Source: Linnemannia schmuckeri (taxonomy: Eukaryota > Mortierellomycota > Mortierellomycetes > Mortierellales > Mortierellaceae). Taken from it: a DNA stretch of 64,000 bases. The position numbers were made by a program, and so were the translations under genes. Within the stretch, counting starts at the first letter, position 1. Each line of letters starts with the position of its first letter. Under the pieces are notes generated by a model that did no database searches, was not told the origin of the DNA, and saw only the letters and a list, made by a program, of their open reading frames with translations. The stretch spans positions 496,001 to 560,000 of the forward strand of contig JANATG010000020.1 in assembly GCA_029449235.1 (NCBI GenBank), read 5' to 3'. Of the stretch, positions 12,386 to 24,717 are shown piece by piece.

Positions 12386-14981
12386 TTACGCGTTGCCGGG
12401 AGTAGGAGGAGTGACGCCATTCTTGCCATATCCCAACGCCCAAAAGCCGACAACGAGCAACGCCGTTCCAAGCACATCAATCAATGAAGTCCTATAAGAA
12501 GAAAAGGTAAAAACCGGAAAGTCAGCTAAACTCGCCAAACATGGATAACTTCTTACCTTCAGAATACAAACATCGTATGAACAAAAAATATGACTTACAG
12601 GATAGGGAGGGCATAGTTGTCAGGGTCATATCCCCACTTCCAGAACAACCGCGTGATCCATTTGGCAAGCGCCAACGAAATAGTGACCAGTGTCAACGCG
12701 ACGGCCGTATATCCCGCAACAACACCAAAACTCCACTGGACATCGCCCAATCCCAAAATACTGATTACCGCCAAGAATAACACCTCAATCGGGATATGGA
12801 CCAAGAACAGCGTTTTTTCCGTTGACCGGTAGTTCTCCTGAATGTTGGCATGCAATGCAGTACTGATACGACTGGCATAGATCGACCCAATGTTGCCGGT
12901 GAGTCCGTTCAGGACGGGAGAGATCATAGCCATTCCTGGGAATTGGTTGATATATCGCTCCAGGGTCAATCCGGCAGTACTGGCAATCACCATCGCTGAA
13001 AAGACGGGTCCCCATCCTTCCTTGACCACCTCTGAAACATATTTGTTCTTGCGAACAATGTAGAACCATACTGGAATTAATGCCAGCAAAATTAACAGCA
13101 CACTAATGCACAATGGCGTTTCTATGTAGTTGGCAAAATGTAAGCGCAAAATATATTAGTTAGAACATCGCCCCTTACCGCATACATTTGGTGTGGATCC
13201 TTTAATTAAATTCAGAAACATTTCAATGTCACTCACGGATATAATCGGCAAGAAAAACTGCGATTCCAGAAAGAATGACCAAGGTGACCAAATCTCCAAA
13301 CGAAGAAGCCAACGGAACCGCGATATTGTCTAGTGAGACACCACATGAAAACATAGGAAGATCAGTATTTAAGTCTTCCATTAATTGACATCGAAATGTT
13401 CGTTTGTTCTTCTCAAGGTACGCTGAATAGCTCCTTTTACATACCAGGGTTGACACGGAAGTGGCGACAGATGAGAACGAGTCCGCACATGAAGCTTCCG
13501 AGGACGAAACTGCTGGCAGAGGCGCAGAGCATGCTGGACGAGATCATGAGAGCAATCTCCTCCAAATTGTTGGTCGTCGGGTGGACAATCATTCCCAGCG
13601 CAAAGGAAAACAATCCTGCGACTGATGCGACTGTTAAACTCTGCAACTGGAGCAATGCCAAGTTGCCTTTGATGAATGCGTTCCTGGATGACGGCGTATC
13701 CAGCAATCCCATATTGCACTACAGATATATAGAAATAAAAAGTCAGCAACCAAAGAAACAAGGTGGAAGCAGACGGATACTAAGATGAGTATGATGAGCC
13801 ATGCACAACATAATTGAAAAAAAAAGAACAACTTACAGCGGTGGAGAGACGACTGGCAAGGTTCATTTCCAGGTTTCCTTTGAGGTTGAGCAAGATGGGT
13901 ATCAAAATAATGAGCTCTGAAATCTCGAGGAAAACTGGCCAGTGCTACAAAATTGTCATCACATGGGGTTGATGGTTGGTAAGAAGAAGAGAGGAAATGA
14001 AGTCCGTGTGTCCATGAGTGAGTACAACGGTTTGTTCAAGTGAGGAAGGGTCGGACGACGAGTGGTGTCAAAAAATACCGAAGAAATGCAAAATAGCGCA
14101 GTTGTGACAGAACACATCCGAGTCATTCCAACGAAATGTCATAGTTTGCTTGTACCTGAACAGCATCCAGAAGCCAGCCCGCACAGATCAATCCACTGAC
14201 GGCAATGACCAAAGTTGTTAATGCCTATCCGTACCAAAAAAGTGTAAAAATAACGTAATTGCCCAGGGCAAAGCACAAAGTGAATAGAAAAAAAGGGTTA
14301 ATTATTTCAAAAACAACTTGGAAACAACATCTCGAGTTCCACGCTTGAAGGTCTTGAACACAAATAAAAAATCGCTTGCAAAACAACAACCGTGGGAGGG
14401 TCATTCATTTGTACCTGCATCCACAATCCCTTGTCTGCTTCGCCTTCAATGGCCCCACGAAGGCCACCAGCGTCTCCACCTCCTTGTTCCTCAGGCAGAC
14501 CCTGGCCAAACTCTCTGTCGTGGCCCGGTTCCGAATACTCAAAGCTCTCGCGTGGATACTTGGGTGGATGTGCGTCGTCTGCGTTGGAGTCAATCGACAC
14601 AATGGTGATGCTGCTATCCGCCGACCCCTGTCGCTGTTGTTGTTGGTTTGGATAGTTACTGCTCGACCCATCGACGGTACCGTCCTTGCGAAGACCGTGC
14701 TCCTGCTGATCGTCGTCGTCTTCATCAGAGTCACTGGCAAGAACGTGGTTGTTGTTGGAGTTAGGGTCGACTGTGGCGGGGGTCATATTAACGATGGATC
14801 GACTACTGCGTCGGCTATGTTGTCTTGTACGCCTTTGTCTTTGAGGAGAAGATATAGAGTCTGGGTCGAGATCGTCTTCTTCTTCGTCTGGGAAGGATTC
14901 TGTCGAATGCCTTGTTTCCCGAAGAGGAGTGTAGGAAGCCTGTGCGAAGGACGGGGTTGTGGATGAAAGAAGTCTTGACAT
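12386..14981 (-). CDS. SLC41/MgtE-like divalent cation (Mg2+) transporter
   Basis: Seven exons on the minus strand (14981-14415, 14224-14156, 13944-13837, 13718-13445, 13329-13237, 13121-12599, 12491-12386) join in phase to 579 residues. Residues 1-189 are hydrophilic, Asp/Ser-rich and disordered. Two MgtE-type membrane domains follow. The first includes NLKGNLEMNLASRLSTA (about 232-248) and VNPDNIAVPLASSFGDL. The second includes SPVLNGLTGNIGSIYASRIS (about 438-457) and ends ILTSLIDVLGTALLVVGF. These duplicated signatures are those of SLC41A1-3. The family moves Mg2+ across the plasma membrane, commonly by Na+/Mg2+ exchange. Membrane location and direction are inferred. The gene is divergent from MVD1. 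Confidence 0.92.
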
Positions 14982-16381
14982 AGTGCTATGTATCCGGGTT
15001 CTCCCTTGTATTGTGTTGTTATTGCTTTGTTGGTGCTTTGTATGTTGGAATGGACTGGGTATACTGGAAGGAAAGAAAAGTAAGGAGAGCAGAGAAGAGT
15101 AGAGTGGAGTGGAGTGGATAGTGAATAGAGAATGTAGAGTGAGTGTAAGAAAGAGCGAGAAAGAAAGAGAGAGAAAGAGTGAGAGTGGAGAGGGTGTGTG
15201 CCAGGATCAGGCCTAAAGGCAAGAAAAAACAAGGGAGAATGACGATTGACAGAGGGAAGGAAGAAAGATAAAGCACAACGATGGAAGTGAGTGGGCGAAA
15301 AGGGGACGGAAGGTAGAGAGAGAGAGAGAATTGAGAGACGGGGAAGGAGGTAAGGAGAGAGAGGGGAGAGAGAGAGAGAGCGAGAGAGTAAGAAGGAAGG
15401 AGTGAGGAACCAGGGAGGAAGAAAGAAAAGGTTTCCCCGTGTCTATGTTAATGGAAATATGAGAGCGAGATGAGAAGAAGAGGAAGGAGGATGATGGCAA
15501 ACAAAGGATGAGGAAAGAGGAAAGAAGTAAGGGTGATGGAGAAAACAGGAAGGGAACACTGAGTGTGAAGAAGAAGAAAAAAAAAAAAAAAGGACAAAGC
15601 CCGTGTGGCCAATTGATTGTCTCTGCGCTAATAATAATACGTGTGAGTGACAGAGAGGGACAGAGGAGGACAGAGATGTATGATGATGTTTGAGGGAGGG
15701 GTGTGTTTGCGGGGGGAAGAAGAAAAGGAGAGGAATCAAGAGGCCGTTTTCTTCCTTCATTTGCCCGACGGGCCACGACTGGTCCAAGGGAGCACTTTGT
15801 CTTTGTTGAACTCAAAAGAAGTCTCATTTTTCTGCAGGACGATCGCATGGCCTCTGTTGGTCTAGAAGCAATGCCGCCCACAAAACAACACACAGTCAAC
15901 ACACAGGGTCATAGGATTCTCCTTCTGCTTGTCTTAACTATACTGCTGGACTGGCACACAGGCTATTGGCAGCACCCTCCATGAGAACAAGGCAACTGAT
16001 CAACTCGATCAAATGCATCCAGTCTGGCGACAAGTCTACCACTCTCACTTTAGTCCAGATATTGCAGCTATTGTCAGGATCACATGAGACTAGAAGTATC
16101 ACCTCTTCATTTCCCTCAATCGAGCCATGATCACTCCAGCCAATCAGCCGCCACCGTTGCCCTGATCTGCCCACTTTTTTTTATCGGTCTGTCCTTCAAA
16201 CAAAAATAAAGAAAGTAGGGCGATTTACATTTCAACCTCCATCATCTCCTTCTCTCTGTCTCTCATCTCTTCTTTTTTTTCTTTTCCTTCTTTTTTCTCT
16301 TTTTTTTGTCTCCTTCCTTTTATCCTTACACCTTCTCCCTCTCGCCAAATACCCCTCACCAACTACCAACCAACAACAACA
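14982..16381. other. 1.4 kb divergent intergenic region (SLC41 / MVD1), purine/pyrimidine skewed
   Basis: The + strand at 15060-15560 is almost pure purine (GA/GGA units), which is the pyrimidine-rich leader of the SLC41 gene read from its own strand. At 16230-16340 the + strand is pyrimidine-rich and leads through a CAAC-repeat leader into the MVD1 ATG. No coding gene is supported between them. Confidence 0.55.
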
Positions 16382-17584
16382 ATGGCAGCTATCTTTGAAG
16401 CGACCTGTACCGCACCCGTCAACATCGCCGTGGTCAAGTACTGGGGCAAGCGCGACACCTCGCTCATCCTCCCCACAAACTCTTCCCTCTCCGTCACCCT
16501 CTCCCAGGACCAGCTCCACTCCAAGACTTCCATCCGTGCCTCGGCCGATTTCTCTTCGGATCGTCTCTGGTTGAACGGCATCGAGGAATCCATCGAGAAG
16601 AACAAGCGTCTCGTCGCCTGTCTCCGTGAGACCCGTGCCCTCCGCGCCACTCTCGAAGCTGAGAATTCTGCACTCCCCAGGTTGGCAGCACTCAAGATTC
16701 ATATCTGCTCCGAGAACAACTTCCCTACCGCTGCTGGCTTGGCTTCTTCGGCTTCTGGATATGCCTGCTTGGTTTACACGCTCTCCAAGTTGTTCGAATT
16801 GCCTTTGAACGCCTCGGATCTTTCGGTCGTCGCTCGTCAGGGGTCCGGATCTGCTTGCAGGAGTCTCTTTGGAGGATTTGTCGCCTGGGAGATGGGCGAG
16901 AAGGCCGATGGATCTGACAGCAGAGCCGTCCAGATCGCGCCCGAGACCCATTGGCCCGATCTTCAGGCCATGATCTGTGTCGTCTCGGATGAGAAGAAGG
17001 GCACCTCCTCCACCGAGGGTATGCAATTGACCGTCAAGACCTCTGCCCTTCTCCAACATCGTATCAAGGACGTTGTCCCCAAGCGCATGGACGACATGAT
17101 CGCCGCCATTCATGCCAAGGATTTTCCCAAGTTTGCAGAGTTGACCATGCAGGATTCCAACCAGTTCCACGCCGTCTGCCTCGACACCTACCCCCCTATC
17201 TTCTATATGAACGACATTTCCCGCGCCATCATTCGCATCATCACAGAGTACAACAAGGACGGCGTCAAGGCCGCTTATACCTTTGATGCAGGCCCAAATG
17301 CAGTCATCTACGCGCCCAAGGAGAACATGGCCGAGATCTACTCTATTCTCTCCCACTACTTCCCCGGTGCTGCCTTTGACGATTCCTTGAATCTTGTCAA
17401 GGAGAACCCTGAGAAGGTTGCCGCTGGTTTGCCCCAGAACTTTGACGCACGGATCTCGCCTGTTTTCTCCCAGGGCGCCGTTAAGCAGATCTTGCACACC
17501 AAGGCCGATGACGGCCCTCGTACCCTCGATTCTGCCCAACATGGCCTTTTGAACGCCGAAGGTCTCCCCAAGCGCCTCGCTTAA
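16382..17584 (+). CDS. MVD1: Diphosphomevalonate decarboxylase
   Basis: Intronless 400-residue GHMP-superfamily protein, matching the roughly 400 residues of fungal Erg19. Visible motifs are APVNIAVVKYWGKRD near the N-terminus, the phosphate loop PTAAGLASSASG (about 117-128), GSGSACRSLFGGF and the C-terminal YTFDAGPN. It catalyses ATP-dependent decarboxylation of mevalonate diphosphate to isopentenyl diphosphate, the last step of the mevalonate pathway feeding sterols and prenyl groups. ATG 16382 follows a CAACAACAACA leader and gives the canonical start MAAIFEATCTAPVNIA. It is convergent with the FCP1-like gene. The lack of introns contrasts with its neighbours. Confidence 0.97.
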   Translation: MAAIFEATCTAPVNIAVVKYWGKRDTSLILPTNSSLSVTLSQDQLHSKTSIRASADFSSDRLWLNGIEESIEKNKRLVACLRETRALRATLEAENSALPRLAALKIHICSENNFPTAAGLASSASGYACLVYTLSKLFELPLNASDLSVVARQGSGSACRSLFGGFVAWEMGEKADGSDSRAVQIAPETHWPDLQAMICVVSDEKKGTSSTEGMQLTVKTSALLQHRIKDVVPKRMDDMIAAIHAKDFPKFAELTMQDSNQFHAVCLDTYPPIFYMNDISRAIIRIITEYNKDGVKAAYTFDAGPNAVIYAPKENMAEIYSILSHYFPGAAFDDSLNLVKENPEKVAAGLPQNFDARISPVFSQGAVKQILHTKADDGPRTLDSAQHGLLNAEGLPKRLA

Positions 17585-18059
17585 AAGTACACTTAATTTT
17601 TTTTTCTCACTTATCTGTATTTCAATTCTCATTCCCAAAAATAATATCAAGCATTCTTTCACAAAAAAAAAAATCATCCCACTCAATACTCTGTGGGAGC
17701 AAGAATGAACATTTCAATTTTTTTTTTTTTTTTTTTTTTCGCGCCAGAATAACGACAACGTGGGAAATTTAGTAATACCTTGTTGGTTCACGACACGGCT
17801 GTGATGTGTGTATATGTATCTGAGTGTGTGCGATACTGAAATGGGTTTTCCTTCTTTTTTATTGTTCGCAAAAATGTTGATCTTTGAGTGGGAGCATTGC
17901 ACGAAGTGAACAATCATCATGCCATATTCAGACGTTTATTCACAGTATCGAAAGACATGTTGCTTCTAAGATTTGGTTTGTTTGTTTTTTATTTTATTTT
18001 TTATTTGTAGGGCTTTTGCAGCTTGCAATCTGCTGAATGTTGGGTTAATTTCGCGTCCC
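17585..18059. other. Convergent 3' intergenic region
   Basis: 3' flanks of MVD1 and the FCP1-like gene. It holds a T run at 17718-17739 and a second T-rich patch near 17980-18005. No gene seen. Confidence 0.5.
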
Positions 18060-19432
18060 CTAGGCTTGAGGCTGCTGAGGTGGCTGCTGTCCTCCTTGTT
18101 GCTGCTGCTGTTGTTGAGGCTGATGCTGAGCATGCTGAGGTGGTTGCTGAGGATGCTGTTGTTGCTGTTGGCTCTGTGAAGGCTGCTGAGACTGCTGTTG
18201 AGCATGCTGCTGTTGTTGCTGTTGTTGTTGCTGTTGTTGTTGCTGTTGTTGTTGCTGAGCAGCAGCCTGCTGATGCTGCTGAGCAACCTGTGTAACCAAA
18301 TGAGGCGGAGGAGCCGCATAAGTCAAGCTGATCTGGTTGCTCAAAGAACCCCTCAACCACTCCTTATAGCACCCAATAGGCGAAGGAACAGGCATGTTCA
18401 AGAACGCCGTCTTGGCCGTCGTCGTCGCTGTAAAATCAATCGCCCCTCCTATCGAATCACTTCCCGAAACCCCTGTAGTTGGTGGTGCACCACCGATGGT
18501 AATCGACGCAACAGCAGCCTGTCGAGCCTGCACCCACTGATCATAGGCTCTAAAGAACTCTGAATGGACTGCCATCAACACATGCTGGACCATCGGGAAC
18601 AAATTCACAGTCCAAACCGAAGCGCCTCGTTGTTCCTTGACCACAATCACATTATCGTGTTGGTCTGGAGGCCACATCTGCGTCAGATCGTCCAAAATTA
18701 AGGGGAGCGAGAATCCCGTTCCAATATCGGGTAGCCCGTCCGTGGGGGGTTTGTTCGCCGCACAGAAGGCGTACAATGACAGAAGATCCTTGGGTGGCGT
18801 GGGAGGTTGGGTGGCTACGATGGCTGCTGCTGTGATCACTGCTGTTGAAAGTCCAGTGACCGAGACTGGTGAAGGTGGTGCCGTCGTTGCCACTGCCGCT
18901 GTTGCTGCCGCTGCTGATACTGGCGTTAATGATGATGTTGCGGCCACTGTTGATGTCGATGATGATGTTGTAGAAGAAGAGGAGGTGGCGGCGTCGGCTT
19001 GTCCGTTCGTTTGAGCACCACTCGGTACGGGTGCTGTCGGAAGTGCGGGCGATACTGCTGTTGTTGGTGGCGCAATGACAACAGGATTCAAGAAATCATA
19101 CTCCTGACGCGCCGAGTACTTGAGTCCTCGTATCCGTGTCTTCAGCGGGTCCAGAACATCGGCCACTTGATCCACATAGCTCTGCTCTCTTTGATATCAA
19201 AGCGAAATATAGTTGTTAGTTTAAGATCGCATGAAGCTGGACAAACATCGGGGCATATTCCTCTTACAAGTAAAGATTACAAAACAACAAAAATGAAAGT
19301 TTAGACTTACCCGAGTGAACAGACAGAGATCTCATAAAATCTACAAGCCCATTCCAAGAACTCCTCCACATGGTCGGTCAACACCACTTGTCTCCCATCT
19401 CTCAGCCTGCGGATCCTCGTAGGGACTATACC

Positions 19433-19468
<36 letters not shown>

Positions 19469-21939
19469 AAGAGATATACCAAAACACGATGGTTAGTCAA
19501 TGCTATCACTCTCATATTTTTAATATAGCCTTATTCATTCTTCAAAAGGTTTTTACCTGTCATGGCATCAGCTTCAGAGACATATCGGGTGCGCTCGTTG
19601 CCAATGAGACGAACGAGGGTGTCGTCCAGATCCAGAACGAGCGGCAGTCTCCTGTTGTTCAGCAAGTTCATCTTTTGACCATTGATCACATTCGCCAGGT
19701 AGTCGTGCTTGCAAATATATCCAAAGATGTTGCTATCAAAATGGTGAAGGTAGAAAAAGCTGTGGTGTTAGAAGACCCTTCATCAAAACGCGCATGAGTG
19801 CAAGGCATATTAAGGCGAGTACAAAAACGAAGGGAAAGAGAGACTTACGATCGGTCGCGCGATGGCTTCAGGTGCAGTTCCCACCGTTCCGACGAGTTTT
19901 CGGCCCTGATATCAACGTACGTACTCTATGCATGTCAACAAAAAACAAGAAAAAAAGCGCACGGTTAATATTTCTCTTCAGACGACTTCAATGGGACACA
20001 AACGACAAACAAAACGACAAGGGTCGGGTTGAAATTTTGCTTACTTTTCTCAAACCGGAGAGTTCGCTCCACCACTTACTACCAACAGGAAAATCAAACA
20101 CGCAACAGTGTTTGATTCCATGCTGGGCCATGATCATATAGAATGATCTTGGTAAACTGGCTCGGACGACGTAGTTCTTTTCCAAGTAGAACACAGGAAG
20201 AGGTTCCCTGACAGCAAACATCTCCCTCGTTGCCAATGTCGAAGGACTAGCTCCGGGCGAAATGAGATCTAATGACATTGTGGGCTTCCAGTTGGCAGCA
20301 GCGTCGGGTGGATTGGTGGCTCTGTGCGCAAACGAGTACCGGATGGGCGCTGCCTGTTGCTGCTGCTGTTGCTGCTGCTGTTGGTTTAGATGTTGGACAA
20401 AATTATCGCCCGTTGTGTGGATGTTGTTGAGGTTGGTATTTGTGGTGGTGCTACCGTTGTTGGTGGTGTTGATAGTGGAGGCAGCACCGTTGTTACTGCC
20501 GTTGAAAGAAACATACTGTGTTGATCGGGCAAGAGTCGATCCATTGACTTGTTTGTGGGGTAAGATGGGACTTGGAGGAGGCGGACGATCTGCTGTTGAA
20601 GCTGCTTGAGAAGCGTTGGTGATTCCTGCGATCGGGAAAGCTCCGACTGGGGTTTCTAGAGCGATGACGGGTCGAGTTCTTGCCGATGCCGACACTTTGG
20701 CTATTTTTCAGCAAAGATAAAGAGTAGTATGCACAAGCAGGAATGGACGGATGGATAAATGATTAGTGGACTGATGCAATGGCTAGCCACACATTGTTAC
20801 TATATTCACAAACTCCTTCGAATGGATCAGAAGCGAGCGAGCAATCAGCAATATCCAATGACGCGCTTACCTTGCTTGTGAGGTGGTCTGGTTGTGGTAT
20901 TTGTAGTAGAAGAGGCGGCGGCGGCTTGGCCGAGTGGGCTGTCAGCAGTAGAAGAGGGTTGTGTCGTTGTCGAGTCGGCGTCGGTGATGGTACGTGTCAT
21001 TTTCCCCTTGTGTTGCTCCATAGCCATTTTCATGCCGACCAGAAGACTAACTGTCGTCTATTTGTGTATTCCCAATGAACGCAAAGTAATAAAAAAATGG
21101 GCGCTGTTAGTTCTTTGGCCTTTTTCTTTTATGGACGAGTATACACGAGCACAAAAAAAGGGGGGATGACGATGCTGATATGCGGGATAAAGGAGGCAAA
21201 ACAGGGATCCAGAAAATTGAAAACAACCACCAATTTCAAACCAACCAGGACCAACTGCTTCATCTTCAAAACACGAACAAGGCAAGAGTAGTATTCCCAA
21301 CTGCCTTTCAAGGCGCAGCTACCCATCCGCACAAACACTCTCATTCATACCCAGCATCAATCTCAACCGATACGACGAACGCACGCCACTTCAACAAACA
21401 CACACTTGTGCAAGATCATGTAAAGGTTCGGATAGGGTGGTATCAAAAAAAGAAGGTAGGGAAGGGAAGAGAAAGAAGGTCACACTCACACCCACCCAAC
21501 CTCACATACCCACCGACACCACAGACACCACTGACACACGCAGCACGCCCGCAGAGCACACGGACTGAATCCCCTCATTTTTCTTTTTTTTTTTTCTTTC
21601 GTCCGTCCAAAACTTTCAAACTTTCCTTCCTCCCCTCTCCTACTTACTCCCTTCCGCTAGTCCCTCATATTCCAGCAAGGTTCCCCATCAAAAACACAGC
21701 GACTTTTGAATGCAGACACATACACGCATTCAATCACAAGTCGCTCCCCCTTTCCCATCAACCTTCACCTTCCTCCCTCTTCCTCCTTGGCACGTCTTCT
21801 CCTCCCTTCCAACCCAACTCGTAGATAGGCTTTTTTTTCTCATATCATATCAAGCGTAATAAGCTCTTTTCAAACATACAAATGCTAGCTCAATGCTTTT
21901 TTGGCTTACCTTGTCACGATGATTGTTCTCAATATCCAT
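18060..21939 (-). CDS. FCP1-homology (HAD) phosphatase-like protein with polyQ tail
   Basis: Minus-strand exons 20700-20045, 19925-19849, 19732-19557, 19425-19311 and 19188-18060 are well supported. Upstream, 21057-20871 and a 30-nt first exon 21939-21910 (MDIENNHRDK) join in phase across an 848-nt intron, giving 789 residues. If that exon is wrong, the start is ATG 21033. The catalytic signature LVLDLDDTLV lies at about 348-357, with nucleophile D351 and acid D353. FCPH-like VPTRIRRLRDGRQVV and CSLGEQSYVDQVADVLDP follow, then motif IV LILDDLTQMW at about 577-586. An Ala/Ser/Thr insertion of about 100 residues separates these. The C-terminus is Gln-rich with a pure 17-Gln run. FCP1/SCP enzymes dephosphorylate the RNA polymerase II CTD; that substrate is inferred. 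There is no visible BRCT domain. Confidence 0.8.
18207..18257 (-). repeat. In-frame polyglutamine tract (17 CAG/CAA codons)
   Basis: A mixed CAG/CAA run encodes 17 consecutive Gln near residue 735 of the FCP1-like protein, within a wider Gln/His/Ala/Pro-rich C-terminal tail. A second, shorter Q run of the same protein lies near 20357-20386. Confidence 0.9.
19434..19466 (-). repeat. 33-nt homopolymer (T on coding strand) in an intron of the FCP1-like gene
   Basis: Pure A run on the + strand, so a T run in the transcript, 8 nt upstream of the acceptor of intron 19556-19426. It acts as or extends the polypyrimidine tract. Confidence 0.9.
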
Positions 21940-23154
21940 TGTGTCCGATGTGAAGTTCCTGTGAAAATGAGCGGCGCGGGGCAGTGTGTGATCCGAGGTG
22001 TGCGTGAGTGTGTGTGCGGAAGGATAGGACTGAAAAAATGAGTGGAAATGGTGATGACGGGTCGAAAAAATAAGATAGAATAAGTCTTGAGGAGCGCACT
22101 TGAAATTCCAAGAGAGAGAGATAGAAGAAAAGGAATGAAAAAGAGGGCATAGGAAGAGTACGATAGGAAGGCGTAGTAGGATGTATGTGCTCCTTTTGCT
22201 CTGCGTGTGGAAGGGGTGCGTGAGTGGCAAAGAGGATAAGTAGGGAGAGAGGGGAGAGAAGGTTTGTTTGGTACAGTAAATGCGACTCTGGAAGATTCCC
22301 TCAGCGGAAAAAAAAAAAGCTAGCCCAAAAGAAGGAGTTAAAAAAAAGATGAAGAGAGAAAAAGAAGAAATGCTGGCTGTGGAAGGCAGATCGTGTTCTT
22401 TTGTACAAGACGGAGAGTCGGCGGAAATAAACGTCTCCCGTCTAAGCCACAGAAAACCTATTGAATCCTTTCGAGACTGCTCTGCTGGATTTCAGTTAAG
22501 GGTCCTTTGGGTATCAACAGCCAAGTCAACGATGGCGAGAAAAAAAAACGCTATCTTGGTTCAGGTGCACACAATCCCGTAGTACACTCAAGACAAGCCA
22601 ATTGTAAACCCGCGACTCCTCGTAGACCAGCACCGGAGAAAAAAATGAAAAAAACAAGGGTGGGCAAGTGAGTGCATGCGGTCAAAGAAAGGAAAGGCGG
22701 CTCATACAAACTGCTCCTTTATCTCAAGATGTGCCTCCGGATCATCTACTCCTCTTTTTCTCTCTCCTCCCTAATCTAATTCCCACAAAGCGAAAGAAAA
22801 GGACGTTAGAATGACTATTCTTGGAAAGCCAGGTGGCAATTGAGACGAAAGCGAGGGGTCAAGTTATTGACAGCTCAAACACACATACACACATACACAC
22901 ACATACGCATACACACGTACACAGAAAAGGGTTTATCGTTCCACGAAACTGCCACACATTCATCTTTTTTGTTCAGGGTAGTTGTTTGTGGTTTTTTGGT
23001 CTTGGGTTTTTATTATTGTCACAATGGACTCGAAAGAAAAAAAAATGCAGGAGATAATATGGTATGCGAAGAGAAGAGAGATAAAAAAACGTGGGATGGG
23101 GTTGTACAAGAGTAAAATAGAAAAAAAAAAATGCAATTGAAGGGACAAAAAAAA

Positions 23155-23192
<38 letters not shown>

Positions 23193-24717
23193 ATGAAAAG
23201 AGATGAAAAGAAAAAACTTTTGGGGCCACAGGGCAAAAGAGATCGACAACAAGCAGTGAGAAAAAAAATGAAAGAGAAAGGCATGAAAAAGGAATGAACA
23301 AAAGAAACAAAGAGACACAAGGGCAAGACAACGACAGAGAGAGATAGACACACTAAGGGATGCGCGCTTTTTTTTCTATCTCTTCTCTGTTTATATTTTC
23401 ATGCCGCGTGTGCCTGACCAAATACTATGACATGTCTAGTATGACCATGCATAAAGGAATTGCTGCCAAAAGAAACAATGTTCTTGAAAAAAAAATGAAT
23501 GAATGAGAGGGAAACAAACACAAACAAGAGAGATGAAAGAAAAGAACGTGTCGCATGTCGTGATCCATGGGTCGTTGCAGACGGGAAAGACGCAGGCAGA
23601 GGCCGACAGGTATTATGCAAAACAGAGAGAGAGAGAAGAGAAGGAAAAATGAATTGATAAAAACAAACAGCTGCTGCACAAAGAGTAATAATAATAACAG
23701 CCTAGCAGTGCCACGAGTACAAGCAATGCAGAAAGAAGGGAGTAGGGGGTAAAGTAAAAGTGGAACGAAAGAAGGGAGGACAAGCGTCGACAACCAAATG
23801 TGGACAGCAAACAAGAAAAAAGAAACACAAGGACAACGGGCGTGGCGAGGCAAGCCAAGGCAAGACGAGGCGGAGGACTGAGATGAGAAGGACAGCATCG
23901 AAAAGAGACAGACAGGGCGAAGGATGGTGGTGGTGATGGAGCCAATGGGTCGCTGACGAGATAAAGGATATCAACAATCGAAAAGGAAAGCGCTGTTTTT
24001 GTTTGCTTGTCGACTCCCCACTTGATTGAGGTGTTGGTTGTGGTACAGATCAAAGGGCCGAGGCTGTGTGTTGCCACGGGAGCAAGAGCTGGCGCGTTGC
24101 TTGTCGACGATGATCTTGTTGGAATATTTGCCATCCGCAATCTCCGTGGGCCTATTCGTTGCCTATCCTTGTCTGTCCGTCCATTCTGGTGCTCAGTTTT
24201 GCTGCCTGCCAAAGTTTTGTCGGTGGTACTTTTCTGGAGTCGGTGTTGTTTGTTGTTTGTTTGTTTGTGTCCGAAATGGATGCTTCCTTTCTTCCAACTA
24301 TTGTTGCCCTGCCTGCTAACCCGAATTTTCTATTGCTGTTAGGGGAAGACGTTGTGGTTTGCAGCTGTTGTTGTTTCTGTTTTGTTGGTTGTTATTGTTG
24401 ATTATTTGCTCACTTGAAGGAGAGAGAGAGGCTGACAAGTTGGTATGAGGGCGTTGTTGAGTATGCAAAATTGAATATGGTGGTTTTTTTTTTTTTTTTA
24501 TGGTTCGTTGTTGTCGTTGTCATTGTCGTTAGCGGTGTTGCTGTTGTTGACTGGTGTGGTGCGGTGTGGTGTAGTACTGGTATGTTGTGGTATGAGAAGG
24601 TATGGCGAAACAGGAAGAAAAAAAAAAAGAGAAAAGTGGTGGCGCCGTGTCAAGCGAGTAAGAGAGAGAGAAGAGGAAGGTTCGGACCTGATCAGGATTT
24701 CTTTTTCTCACTCATTC
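21940..24717. other. 2.8 kb region with no supported gene, purine-skewed and repeat-rich
   Basis: Upstream flank of the FCP1-like gene and downstream flank of the coiled-coil gene. It contains A-rich purine stretches, a CA-rich microsatellite at about 22877-22923 and a 34-nt A run at 23156-23189. Long open frames here translate only to poly-Phe/Leu/Ser or poly-Lys low complexity. I found no tRNA or snRNA. Confidence 0.5.
23156..23189 (+). repeat. 34-nt A homopolymer
   Basis: Uninterrupted A run followed by two copies of an AGATGAAA-type unit. First of four long A runs on the + strand between 23 and 29 kb. Confidence 0.95.
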
